Source of the DNA: Rusavskia elegans
Taxonomy: Eukaryota; Ascomycota; Lecanoromycetes; Teloschistales; Teloschistaceae
Direction of reading: 5' to 3'
DNA length: 64,000 nt
Assembly: GCA_011316305.1 (NCBI GenBank)
Contig: SAUG01000002.1
Location: 496,001 to 560,000, forward strand
Shown here piece after piece: positions 33,578 through 45,097 of the stretch (its first letter is position 1; each line of letters begins with the position of its first letter). The position numbers and the translations under genes were made by a program. The notes under the pieces are model-generated. The model worked only from the letters and a program-made list of their open reading frames with translations. It did not search any database and had not been told where the DNA came from.

Positions 33578-36390
33578 TTACTTGGGAGGCTTTTTCGACA
33601 GCCGCGCCCTTCGGTTCTTATCCCCCTCACCACCCACTCTCTGACTTGGCGTCACTGAACTCGACCTCTCCCCCATCAGCGGATCCCGCTGCTGGCGTCT
33701 CTGCTCCAACTCGATCCCAGCTTCATCGCCCGTTAGCGTTCGTGTCAGTGGCATCCTACCCAACGGGCTCCTCGCCGATCGCATCTGCCCGTTGCCAGGG
33801 CTGGACGACCGATCGCCCGGCATCAACGACGCTTCGGGGAGCGTGAGATTGTGCTCGCTGCTGTTTCCTATCTCCGACGAAAGTCCACTCGGGTGCGTCG
33901 GCATGAAGCTGGGCGATCGCGATCCGACTGGTGAATGGTTTCCATGCCCGCCGTTGACAGGATGGAGGTAATCTTGACCGTGGTGTTGTCCCTGGTGAGG
34001 AATCTCCGAGCCCAACGACTCCACCGATTCGTTCCAATCGCCCTTGCCGTCGTCGCTAACCTCGTACACTTGTCCGTGCTGCCCGTGCCCGCCGTTGTCC
34101 ATGTAGTGCCCACCGGGTTCTCGCTGTGCTTGCTGGGCGAAGAAATATTTCCGCCGATCCTCCTCTCCCATGATACTCTCCACCCGACGAGGCATGTACA
34201 CCGAGTTCCCGGCCGAAGCTGCCGTAATGAACGAGTCCATCGAATCGCGCGGGTGAAGAGGGATATGTGGAGCATTTGGATTCCGGGGGAGCATGTTGGG
34301 CAGGGTGAGTCCGGAATCGTTGTTCTGCATGTACCATCCACCGGGTAACCGTTCGGCCGGTGCGAAACGGCCTTCGAGATGCTCCGATGGCTGGAGTGGA
34401 ATAACCCCAGGCCGCTTCTCGGGATGTCGGGCTTCAACGGCGGGTTTGAAGGTCTCCGGTACGACGTTGAGATCATCGCCTGTGGCTTCAGCATGCTCGA
34501 TGGCTTGCTGCGGTGAAGTGTTTGGGTCCGCTGCGCCAGCGTCTGCTCGGGGTCCACCCCACGTCCGTTGACCCGCCGTGAAGATTCCATAGACCATGTA
34601 CACCCAGTTGAAGAAGGGGTTGATGATGAACATGATGGGGTACAACCAGATCTTGAACCGTCGAAGTTTGGCGCCGAAGTACAACATGAGAAGCCAGTTC
34701 AATCCTAGAGATACTGCGATGAAGCCAACCGGTAAGTTCTTGATCTTATTCGAGGTGGTGATGATTGAAAGAACCATGATGAAGAAGAGCAACGCCGTCG
34801 TCCGAATGGTATTCTGCATGAACCGGACAATGCAAAGCAGTGGATACCGTTTCCAGAGCCGTATGTCAGTCAACATGCAAACTTCGTTGGTGATAAAGCC
34901 AAGGAACCACCTCCGCCGCTGTTTGAGTAGACTTTTGTAAGTCTGCACAGCCTCGGTTTTGCAGAAAGCCCCAGTACATAGCTGGATCTGATACCTCTCT
35001 TTGGCGCCAATCATGAACAGATGGGTCAACCATCGATCTTCACCAAGATGGCATTTCCCGTAATCGAACAGATCATCACATTGCTCCGCTTTGTCCGCGA
35101 AGTAGTATTTGGCCATTCTACGAAATGCGGAGAAACGTAGCATGGTGAGTGCGCCAGGCAAGCAGGTCACCGCACCGCATCCCGATTCGACTGATCGCTC
35201 GAAAAGCTGTCCGTGAATATATTCCATATCTTGCAGCAAGGTGATGAGTGAGTGCTTCTCGGTTGTAGCAGTGATGATGCCCGTCATGGCCAACATGTTC
35301 TGCTTGCTTCCTGGTTTAAGTTCCTACAACAGAAGAGAGTCAGCTATGGGGCACATGCTATGTGTTCAATGGCCAAGTCCCTCGCTCGATGAAAACATAA
35401 GAGTAAGAAGGAGGGGGGGGTGGGTGTTTCATACCATCTCGTACATAAAGTTCTGGATGCAAACGTTGTCCAGAATACAATCGGAATCGATGAAGAGAAT
35501 GAAAAGATTATCGTTTCGCTTAAGATATTCGGTGTAGATTTTGTCAATGAGCTTGAATGTGGATTTCTGGCAATGCCGCTTGCCTCCATGAGGGAACCTT
35601 GACACTGTGATTCGAGCTTTACGGTACGTCACGTCAATACTCTTCGGGTAACTCTCCAATGTCAGCGGAACCCCGAGTCTCTCGATGGTGTTCAAGTATA
35701 ACTCATCCTCTTGATCGCCGTCAAAGGAAAGAAAGACGTGGAGGCAAGAGGGCGGATAATCGCAGTCAACAACGGAATCGATTGCCGTGAGCAACACATC
35801 CGGTTCTTCCTTGTACACTGGCATCACAATAACCGTTTTGGGCGCAGTGGATTCATCCAGGATTTGTTTCATTCGCTTGGTTCGACCTAGCGAGTTGGTG
35901 ACGAGCTGGAACACACAGAAAAGCCAGGGAATAGTGAGTAAGGCAGCGAAAGACCAGAAGGCGAACCATTGCAGGAAGCCGACCATGGAATCGGGGAAGT
36001 ATCGAGTGACCCGGCCGGGCAACGGGAGGGTAACGACCATGATCGGGAGGAAGATGGCTCTTCAGGACATGTCAGCTTCAGGGCAAGGTAGTTTCTGAAG
36101 CACCAACATACCTTAAGCATGTGAACAGAATGATCATGACGACTGCCAGTAGACGTATGGTGTAATGCTCCGCCTTTTGGAAAACTTTGACGAGACAGTA
36201 GATGAAGGCGGCCAACCACAAGAACCATTCGAGGAAAGCTGCGAGCATGACGGTGCCGACGATGGAGACATAGATAATCTGTCATGCATTAGTGCCTAGC
36301 TTTCGAGCAGCGGTGTATGCTGGAGCAACTCACATCCTTATTCGGCCATGGATCTGTGATGGCAGCGACGCCATCGGCATTGGGAGCCAT
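33578..36390 (-). CDS. chsD: Chitin synthase, single-domain type without myosin motor (class VI/VII, A. fumigatus ChsD-like)
   Basis: Polymerises UDP-GlcNAc into chitin at the plasma membrane. Four exons: 36390-36334, 36278-36112, 36059-35435 and 35323-33578, giving 864 aa. The introns are 55, 52 and 111 nt with GTGAGT, GTATGT and GTATGA donors, and all phases agree. Catalytic motifs: FLSFDGDQEDE, LFILFIDSDC, CLPGALTMLRF, LGEDRWLTH and the processivity motif QRRRW (KQRRRWFLGFITNE). There are two N-terminal membrane segments, one before the catalytic domain (WFAFWSFAALLTIPWLFCVF), and a cluster after QRRRW. The absence of a myosin-like head, a cytochrome-b5 region or the long class IV N-terminus points to the ChsD/Chs7 group, whose class number (VI or VII) differs between authors. 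The ~290-residue C-terminal tail is Gly/His/Gln/Ser-rich and basic at the end (RRARLSKKPPK). It is probably cytosolic and regulatory. Confidence 0.88.
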
Positions 36391-36423
36391 CTTAATGGCG
36401 GTGTTACTATGATAATGATGATG

Positions 36424-36466
<43 letters not shown>

Positions 36467-38239
36467 AGATGCTGTGATCAGGAGGTTGCGAAGTGGGCAG
36501 CGCCTGCTGAGATGGCTGCAGCAGGAAGTAGGAAAGCGATGACGCCTGCGTGAATGACGGGGAAGAAAATGACGACTGGAGACGGTAAGAACAATTAGCC
36601 ATGATATTCCTGAAACTGTTGTGTGGAAGTTTCCCGAGACAAACGTCAAAAGGCATGAAGACGCAAACAAGGCGTACCTTGTATTCGGACTGACAGAGAC
36701 GCTCTTTCCGTAGCAAGGTCTCGGATGTGAAGGATGTTGCGACTTTGTTGAATCGACAATGTCTCGTCGGGCCGTCGGTACCACGAAAGTGCAACCGTGC
36801 AACCGGGATAAATTGTGGCTTCTCCTACGGCCTCCCAATGCGGGGAGGTTCAAGAAAAGGGGAATGATCCGAGACAATCAGTTCGAAGGCGTTGAGAAAA
36901 GAATGATGCAGCGCAATGGTGGAAGTGCCGGGCTGACCAAGTCAAGGGTATTGGAGGGGCCTGAGTCGTCGATGGCCTATGGGTGCAGAACAAATGGTGA
37001 AAGCGAGCGGATTTGCACCCAAGGACCTGCCTTTTCCTTGTTCAACGCAGCAGAATCTCGATGAGGAGTAACGATAGACAAGCCCTTCAACCCACTCAAT
37101 AATGATGACTGAGTATTGAAGGGTTTAGGGAGGTGGAAGTGAAAGGGGTGCGACTGAGACGGTAAAAGGCAGGTAGCGGGTAAGGAGGTGGTGGTGTCGA
37201 AGCCACAAAGCCAGTCCTGCGGGCTCACCGTTCCAACGAGCGCGGCACCGAAGCCTACCGTACCTTAAGGTACCTTACGAGTAAATTTAGACGGGTGGTA
37301 ACGTCAAGCGATCCACAGGCAGGGCGGCAGGCCTTGTTTCACAGCGCTCGTATCTCCATCCGGTAAGACCGCCAAGCTCTGGCGCATGCATGATTACCTT
37401 ATGACGAGCTTTTGCCCCTGATTTGCAACTAGGTGATGATCCATGGACCATGTGGCGGCCTGCATCGTACCACTGGATCAAAATCAAGTGACTCCAACGG
37501 TGAAATCCTGCTCATGGCACTGCTACGGTCATAATATTGATTGTTCATGGAAAGAAATCTGCATCATGCCGTCAGGAGGATCAAGTCGTGGTGGGCAAGG
37601 CTGAGTGGGCCATCATCCAGCCATGTACATGGGGGAACTTCATCTGATCTACCCTAGGTACAGTAGTACAGTATGAGCAGGTACCGGTACCTAGGTAGTC
37701 AAGACGAGTACCAAGGAAATGGTCCTTTTCTTCGTTATTGTCTAGCGTCGAGGGACTTGACACCATCACAAGGACTAGGCATGCATGCACCTCAACTCGA
37801 TTGCACCTTCACCAGCATCATCCCCTTGAATTATTACTGCCCCATTATCATTGGCAGGTAGATAGCCGAGCGGGAACGAATGGCCGCATTGGTGGCTGCC
37901 ATCAGCCTCTGTCCGTCATCCTTCCTTCTAGTCAACTTTGGTCTCTCGCCCCTTTGATCCCTGGCTGCTCCCTCGCTGGCAGATACCTCTTGCTGACGCT
38001 TTTATCAAGCCTGAGTGTCGATCCAAGACTACGAGCGCTCAATATTAGAGCTCTTCTTGACTCGTATCATCAACATCAGCTGCCGCTAGTCGTGCGAGTC
38101 GGGTTTCTTTCTTTTTGCCGGCGGCGGTCCGTGAAGGGTAGACTCAGTGGATTCGTATGTTGAGGTTGTGGAGGGATCTGCTTGTCCGTTTGACAAGCCC
38201 CCGTATGCATCACGTCCTAGAATGCCCGTTCGGGCCATA
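36391..38239. other. 1.85-kb upstream region of the chitin synthase, including palindrome-rich DNA
   Basis: No gene supported. Besides the (CAG)13 leader it holds several perfect palindromes: TACCTTAAGGTACCTT at 37261-37276, and a CCTAGG/GGTACC/CCGG cluster at about 37651-37697 (GTACCGGTACCTAGGTAG). The size suits a complex promoter for the cell-wall gene. The right side is the 3' end of the Upf2 gene. Confidence 0.5.
36427..36465. repeat. (CTG)13 microsatellite in the chitin synthase leader
   Basis: Thirteen perfect CTG units. On the coding strand it is (CAG)13, ending 37 nt upstream of the ATG at 36390. It is therefore in the 5' leader or core promoter rather than in the protein. Confidence 0.85.
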
Positions 38240-41200
38240 TCAGCCGGCTTTCCTACCGTTTCTACCATGGGAGTCGCCTCGGCCACCGCTCGCGGCTGGC
38301 TCCAGCTTGGCTTCATACCAGTCGACGTCACTGAGTTGCAGCTTCCTTGCCTGTTGCCCTCGTCGCCCTCCGCCCGAGCGGTTGGCCGGTGCGTGGTTGG
38401 CCCCGTTCGTGATGGGCGACTGCTGTAGGGGCGCATTGATCGGGTACGGAGACGGCTGCTGCTTCTCTCCGCCAACACCTTGAGATAGATATATGTGAGC
38501 CATGCTCTTTGATGTACGGATGTGTGAAAGGTTGGGATTAGGGTGGGAGAAGTAGTCCAAGTAAAGACTGTTTTCTGTACCAGCTTGCTCGGCGCTTGAA
38601 TCGCTGAGATCATAATTCAGAACGAGGTTTTTGATCCTCTGCTGTTCCGCCCGCTCCGCCTCCTTCTGCGATTTCATTGCAATGGCAAATTGAGAATCGG
38701 AAGGCATCTCAATAGTGCGAGTCTGCCACCGTGTCAGTCGGGTGATCATGCAACCGAAATACCGTAAACCCACTTGCTGGCGGTTGCCCTTCTTTGTCAT
38801 CAAGGAAAAAGCCGTCGTGTGTGCGTTAGGAGGCGTTCGTGTGCCCTCGTTGCCGCTGTCGTCGCCCGTGGGTGCCATCTCACGTAGCGCTCGCCGCATC
38901 GGCAACGGAACATCGAAGAGAGCCTTGCGTTCAAACTTCCGGGAGTCGAGGCTCTCCGACATCATTTTGGCCAGCTCGCGGTCGAACTCCGCCTCGGCCT
39001 CCGGGTCGCGCTCTTCCACCTGGCGGGTAACAACAATATCATCCTCAAAGTCCGAGTCGTGCTTCTTTTCGCCATTGATCATGGGCTACTCAAACTATCA
39101 GCCAATGCCACCAGTCTGCACCATTTACTTATCGACGGACCTCGGGCTCGGCTTCCTCACTCGACGACTGAGCGTCGTCGTCCAGTGCCGGCACACGGGT
39201 ATTCTCACCGTCACCTTCGTCGGAAGACGATGCTTCAGCTTCGGCTGCTAAGGTGTCTTGGCTTTTGTCGGGTTCCTGCGATTTGTAGTTCTGTTTGACA
39301 AGATTAGCGAAAGCCTGACCAGCTTCCTCAAAATCCGTGACGAGTTTCCATTGCGGCCGTGTCAGAGCAAAGCTATCCTGGACAATGAAGTCGATGTCCA
39401 TTGGCATGGGTTCCTTGGTCGCGATGTAGTACTGTGCCAATTTCAGCATGCTCCGGTACACTCCAATCATTTGCCGAAACTTACCTGGAAGAATGTCAAA
39501 AAGAAGTCGAGCTTCCTCTTAGCGGATCCGCGATCGAAATATCCGCCACAAAAATCTAACATTGTACACACAAGTCGAATGCGGAAGAAATCGTCAGGCA
39601 TGTCGAGAAGATTCAAGTTGCCTCGAGTCGGTGTACCATTTGCTTCCCGCAGTCAGTACCATTCGCTTGATGAGATGTTTGACCCACCGTGTCCGAAGGT
39701 CACGATCCGATACAGTGTGTCGAAGATGATTGAATTATCGAAGGCTTTATAGCTGTATAGCTCCGCCAGATATTTAGCCTCCGCAATACGTCTCTGGTTA
39801 AATTTGAAGTCGTTCTGCTCCAATCCCAGGGTGATTTGTTCGAGCAGGTTGTCGACAACCTTCACCTCGAAATCGTAGTGTAATTTCCCAAGCTGGACGA
39901 CCAGATACGCAAGGAGATTGATGTTTCCGAATTTTACTTTCCCTGGCTTAGAGAAAATCTTTTCCAGGATCTCGACAACCTAGAACGATCTGTCAATCAA
40001 TTGCGTCAATTGTCACAAATGGCTTACTTCTGACTCTTCCCAGTGTAGCTTTCGGATTGATTTGAGGATTCTCGCGTAAGTTCGCTTGTTCATGTCCATA
40101 TACACCAGCTTCGATATAAACTGTTGCATTGGCGACTTCTCTTTCTGTTGAATCGCAGCCCGTTCGGGGGGGTTAACATAGTACATTGCGTTCTCAATCA
40201 GCATTCGCTCTTGTTGACCTAAGTGCTGGGCTGCTTTCTTTCTCTGCAACGTCTCCAGGAAAGACGACATCCTGGGGGCGGTGTCAGGATTGCGAAGCAA
40301 GTAGCGCCCGCAATTCTCGAGTAGATTACCGATGATGTCAATGTTCATTCGAGAAAAGTCGTCCAGGCTGACTTTAAGGCAATGAAAGATGACATGCTCG
40401 GGAACGACGCCGAATTTGGTGAGTTCTGCTAGGTAACGAACGTTTCCTGTCCGCGCTTGTCCAAGAAAGTCCTTCTGTTTTCGGCGTTGGAGGCTCCGAA
40501 ATTCCTCATCGAGATAGGAAACCAGACCTTGGGACACATCTGGCATGTACTTCCCAAGAGTTGCCACTAGCCGCGAATAAACCGGCAATAGATCTGAACG
40601 GCCTTTAGGAATCTCCTGGAGCGTTTTGGCTAGGCGGTTGCGGGATGCTTTAGAGTTCAGGAAACAAAAGTCCACAGCAGCCTGATCGATTGCTTCACGT
40701 GTCTGGAGCTCGGGGAGGCGGGCTAGAAGAGCATCTACCTGTGCACCAACGGTTTTGTTTGCTATGGCGGTAGATTGGTCTTCAACGCTGACGCTCGGGA
40801 CATGTTCGTCTTGTGACCCATTGACCGCTCCGCTTATAGCTGCTGTCTCAGATTTCTTTCCCACTTGTGCTTCCTCCTCTGGTTTCTTCTTCTTGCCGTC
40901 TTCTAGCAGCACCCCTGGCACTCGGTCCTGGAGATCGATAAGATTTTCGTAAAAACGACGCTCTTCCTCGTCCTCCCAGATGCCTGGGCCTTCTGCTTGC
41001 CCACGTAGATATTCTTCGGTCTTCACAAGACCAATACCAGTGGCTCCCTTGGAAATTTGCGCGTCTTCTTGGCGGAGATCTGGCATTTCTTGAGATTCGA
41101 GAGCATCACAGAGAACTTGAGCGTTGGAGATCAATTTCTCCTGTGCTTTTAGCTGCCTGTCGTGGTTGGCTTGCCGATCTTCAAAGACTTCCCCGGACTT

Positions 41201-42269
41201 GACGTAAGCTTCGGCATTTCGCTTTGCCTGAACCATAATGTTCTTGTGATCTCTGACGATGTGGAGTTTGACATCGACGAAATATCTCTCCAGGATGTTC
41301 CGAAAGCGCTGCTGAAGTTCGGCCTTCGTCAGCGGTGGAACGCTGGTAGTAGTAACAGACATAGATGGAGCTTCATCTTCCGCCGAACTTGGGTAGCCAG
41401 TTTCCGTAGGTGCGCTTTGAATGTCTTTGGCCCGGGGAGCCAATGGTCCCTCGGCTGAGGCGGACTTGACGCCCAGTATATCCCATCCAAAGTTTTTGAC
41501 AAATAAAACAACCAGTGGGAGGTTTGCATGCTCTCTGTCGTTGCCAAGCAGATCTTTCAAGATCTCGAGCGGAAAGGGCTCGGCTTCTATCCCCTGATCC
41601 GACTTGGAAAGACTATGCCCGGGCTTGGGCTTTCCGACCGCTTCACCGAGTTTGCTCGTGGATGAAGCTGCGTTCTCCTTTCCTTTGGCCGTCGCATCCT
41701 CAGGCCGAGCTATGTCGTCCAAGCTTCTCAAGACACCCGCGAGCCATAGCTCAGTGACAACCTTCAGTAATACTCTGTGCCGGTTTAGACGCTCCTTCTC
41801 TTCCTTCTCTCTCGCATCTTGACTCAGAGCTTTCAATTGCGCCTTGTCCGGCGTGCTCATGCCTCGTCCAAGCAGCCATCCTAAGAAGCTGGTGTATTCT
41901 CCAGGTCCAAATCGTTGATGTAAAGCGCTGATAATCTCTATCCCAGCTGCAACTTCGCCTGGACTTTTCAATCTGCAAAGTCCCTCGTAGCTTGCCGATA
42001 TGACCTCTGAGAGATACTTGTGTAGCGAAAGCGATCGAACTTCTTGTAAAAACGTGGGTGCGGTGGACTCGGAGATTGCGGTCCGCAAGCGCTTAATGAA
42101 AGCCGTGTTCTTCTTCAAAGCAGAGTCTAGGGAAGGATTGACCTGGAAAACACCCTTCTCGCCAGCCCAAACTCGAGCGTTCAAGTCGCGTAAATCGCCT
42201 GGGTTCCATAATTTTAGTTGATGCTGGAAAGACCCTTATTCGATACTCACGCTTTCTTTTAGGATCCAT
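38240..42269 (-). CDS. upf2: Nmd2/Upf2, nonsense-mediated mRNA decay factor
   Basis: Upf2 bridges Upf1 and Upf3 in nonsense-mediated mRNA decay. Seven exons: 42269-42251, 42198-40028, 39979-39688, 39642-39485, 39431-39141, 39085-38774 and 38722-38240. They sum to 1241 codons in one frame. The first coding exon is only 19 nt (MDPKRK). The introns are 45-55 nt. Three MIF4G-like domains are visible: the first begins VNPSLDSALKKNTAFIKRLR, the second spans QVDALLARLPELQTREAIDQ to LDEEFRSLQRRKQK, and the third covers MQQFISKLVYMDMNKRTYAR to the DRGSAKRKLDFFL region. An acidic block (AEAEASSSDEGDGENT) and the C-terminal Upf1-binding region (FERKALFDVPLPMRRALREM) follow. The 51-nt intron at 38723-38773 is in frame and stop-free, so retention would add 17 residues. 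Confidence 0.93.
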
Positions 42270-42902
42270 CTGACCATGGATGGTAAGTTTTGGCCAGTGC
42301 AAGAAGCTAGCTCAACAAGAAGGCCGTGCCCCGGGTACCTATCGTTGTGGTGAGGAAGTGATGCGGGACGCAACTGCTGTAGCGTTGCATTTGTGCAGCT
42401 CCACATTAGCTGTCGATCACGAAGCTTTAAAAGTAAGACAGAACTGAACAAGCAGGTGTAAGAGAATAGAAAGGTAGGTAGTGGTGGGATGCCCGAGGTG
42501 GAGCAATCGCAAATCGCTAGTTTAGCTGCACCAAAGTGGCGTGCATAAGATAGCGCGGCAAGGCGGATCTACTGCAGGGGTCTGCAGCGCGGGGTATTCT
42601 GAAGACAACACGTAATAAATGGCCCCATGAGATGCGGCTCTTCTCTTCACGTCTACGCATCTGTACAACATACTTCTTTCAACCCACAGACAGAAGTCAG
42701 GGGACAAAACCAGGTGCAAGCATAGTGCATCGACATGCGGGTACTGTGAATAACTCTCAATGTGATAATCCCAATTGGGAGATACTGATAAGTTGGCCTA
42801 GAATATTTCAGATCCACTTTGAACCATGTATAAGCCAATCTGAGTCATATCTGTACGGTTTTAGCAACCTCTTAAGAATGGGTGACGAGAAGCTGAAATT
42901 TA
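42270..42902. other. Promoter region of Upf2 and 3' flank of the protease homologue
   Basis: About 630 bp. No gene, repeat or RNA recognised. Confidence 0.5.
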
Positions 42903-44707
42903 TTATGCTCGAAAGCCGATTCTCTTTTCCTGTACCTATGATAGGAGTGTCAACAATGTTTTGCTGACACTCGTTTTGTGGTGGTCACTCACATCAAAAA
43001 CTCCACTTACTCCTCTAAAGAACCGTTCCCCGATTACCCACACGTCTCTCATCCCGTTTCCAGCTAGGCCCCCAACACTGGCGGCGGCAGAACCAATACC
43101 TTGCTTACTGCCCCCTGTCATACCTTCCTTCTCTTCCTTCAACCCCATTTCCGTTTCGACGATTGCTCCTACGCAGTATCCGCTACCGTGCTTCAGCCGC
43201 CCGAGGCTAAACTTACCTCCTGGAATTATGGCAGAAGCGTACTCCATGCCGCGTCCTCCTTGCATCGCTGGAAACCGAGTGCCTTGGAATTCGAATTCGA
43301 TGGAAGGAGGGTTCATGCAGGGGAAAACGTAAAAATTTGAGTAAGGTGGATCAAGCGGACGGGAGCCTGCCACCGCCGCATAGAATGTCTTGACTGCCAG
43401 AGGAGGAGCAAGAATGAAAGGGGTATTGATCTATGACACTGTTAGCATCGATGGATGAGCTGAATGGGCTTTCAATCCTACATCAATCACAGCTGCTTGG
43501 TTCTGTAGCACTCGGCTGCCGCCCACCCAAACCCCCTGCATCAGGGTCTGCCACCATCCCTCGGCCCCTTGTACTTTGCTCCAAGTCCATCCTTCTTTCC
43601 AGTCTGCGCGTTTTGCTTTGAAGCCGTGGGGTTCACCTCCTCTCTTGTGCAGGATGATCTTCTCCTCGGGAATGTTGGCTTTGTCCAGACTGTTGGTACC
43701 GCCTTCGAGCGTCTTTCCATTCTCTGCCGTGAATGCATTAATCTTTTCTTGAGCCCCAGCTCGGTCGAGTTGCTCTGCCGTTTGCTTAGACACCATTTCG
43801 GTAGCCTGAGCGCCTGTACCTCCGATACTGAGCACACCTTCGTTGCCACTAACGAGCATAATTGAGAAAATCGGACGTTCAATGACTCTTTCCTTGAGCA
43901 ACTGATGGAGCAAGAATGTGGTGTCTATCTGTCTGAGATTCTTCGAAGGAGCAAGGCCAAGCATGCTCCCCGAGGCCTGGAGAGTATCTTGGGATCCTTT
44001 CAGGGGACGACAATAAGCGAATGGCAGCGGGATGGACTTGTCGATGGTCGGAAGATGAAAAACATCTGTGGGTAGTGTACAGCTTCTGTAGGGGTGCTGA
44101 TTGGATTTTGCTGGAGCACAGATACGGTCAGAGCGTATGGATAAACATGATCCCAATGTTGTTGCTCACCGAACGATTTGGAAAATAAATCATCGTATCT
44201 TGTTCCTGCGTGACTGGTGGTATGTCGAACATAGAAATCTGAAGTCAACATGTTGAGATCCAGATCGATCGCTTGAGGTGGTTCGCCAATAGCCAGGCGT
44301 GCAAACCTGACGAGTCCCTAACATCAGCGTTTCCAGATACACAAAGGCACATATTCGACAGTAGCCCACCATGTCCCGTTCGAAGCCATCTGGCCCATCA
44401 ATTCATCGTCGTCCTTGCCCCCCAGCGCTCTTGACTTCGCCTTTCTGACCAATTTGTTGCCTTTGACCTCTCGCCGAGTTAGGTTGAACCTTGCTTCTGC
44501 CATCTTCAGCTGCTCCAGTAAGAAGTCCATCTCGACCGAGTCATTGCCTGGCACTGTCGCCTCGAAGGTTCCACCACGCCGAGCGACCGTGAAGTGCACG
44601 ACTGGAGCATTGTCAAGAGAATGCAGGATCGTTTGGTAACCGTTTATGCAGGGAATGGATGCTATGAGTAAAGACGTAGAGAAAACAGCGCGAAAGTTGT
44701 GACGCAT
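42903..44707 (-). CDS. Pepsin-like aspartic protease homologue lacking the catalytic DTG motifs
   Basis: Five exons: 44707-44370, 44306-44170, 44110-43482, 43430-42993 and 42935-42903. The introns are 63, 59, 51 and 57 nt, and the frame is continuous over 524 aa. A signal peptide (MRHNFRAVFSTSLLIASIPC) indicates secretion. The A1 fold is recognisable: FARLAIGEPPQAIDLDL then NMLTSDFYV, where FDIDTGSSDLWV is expected; GSMLGLAPS; FSIMLVSGNEGVLSIGGTG; AAVIDINTPFILAPP, where a second D-T/S-G is expected; and a C-terminal GVFDVQEKRIGF (typical VFDxxxxRIGFA). The first catalytic triad reads Asn-Met-Leu and the second Asp-Ile-Asn. The first aspartate and both glycines are lost, so normal proteolysis is not expected. 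The intact gene structure and conserved scaffold argue against a pseudogene. Binding or inhibitory roles are possible but untested. Confidence 0.8.
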
Positions 44708-45097
44708 GGTGTTCCACCTCTATCGATGATCTGCAGCAATGCGAACAAGGACTGTATTATGTAGCGTGCCAAAACCCTATGGGAAGGACCAGACAATGTG
44801 GAGATTTGGCAAAGCCAACGTAGTGGAAGTCAACAGGATCAAAGTTCACTATCAGGGTCGACACAAGATATATCAACAGATATGATTGTATTGAAGTCGA
44901 TGTGTCGAAATCCCTGGCAAACAGCCACACATTCCCCACCTTGCCGAAAACATAGGATACCGAGGACTAGGATATCGGGGACTAGGATATCGGGGACTAA
45001 GATGATAAGGAGTCGAGAACGGCATATTACACTTGAAAACATCAGACGACCTCCATTGACAAGCTCCTCTGACCAGGATGTACTACTGTTCCTCAGA
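44708..45097. other. Spacer between OM14-like gene and protease homologue
   Basis: About 390 bp, upstream of the protease homologue. It contains the 15-bp tandem repeat listed separately. Confidence 0.5.
44964..44993. repeat. Two perfect 15-bp tandem repeats
   Basis: GGACTAGGATATCGG at 44964-44978 and again at 44979-44993, followed by a decayed partial copy (GGACTAAGATGA). Confidence 0.85.

Noticed and set aside
36330..36877. Minus-strand frames with poly-Ala or poly-Ser/Ile
   Set aside because: They read through the (CAG)13 repeat upstream of the chitin synthase start and are not proteins.
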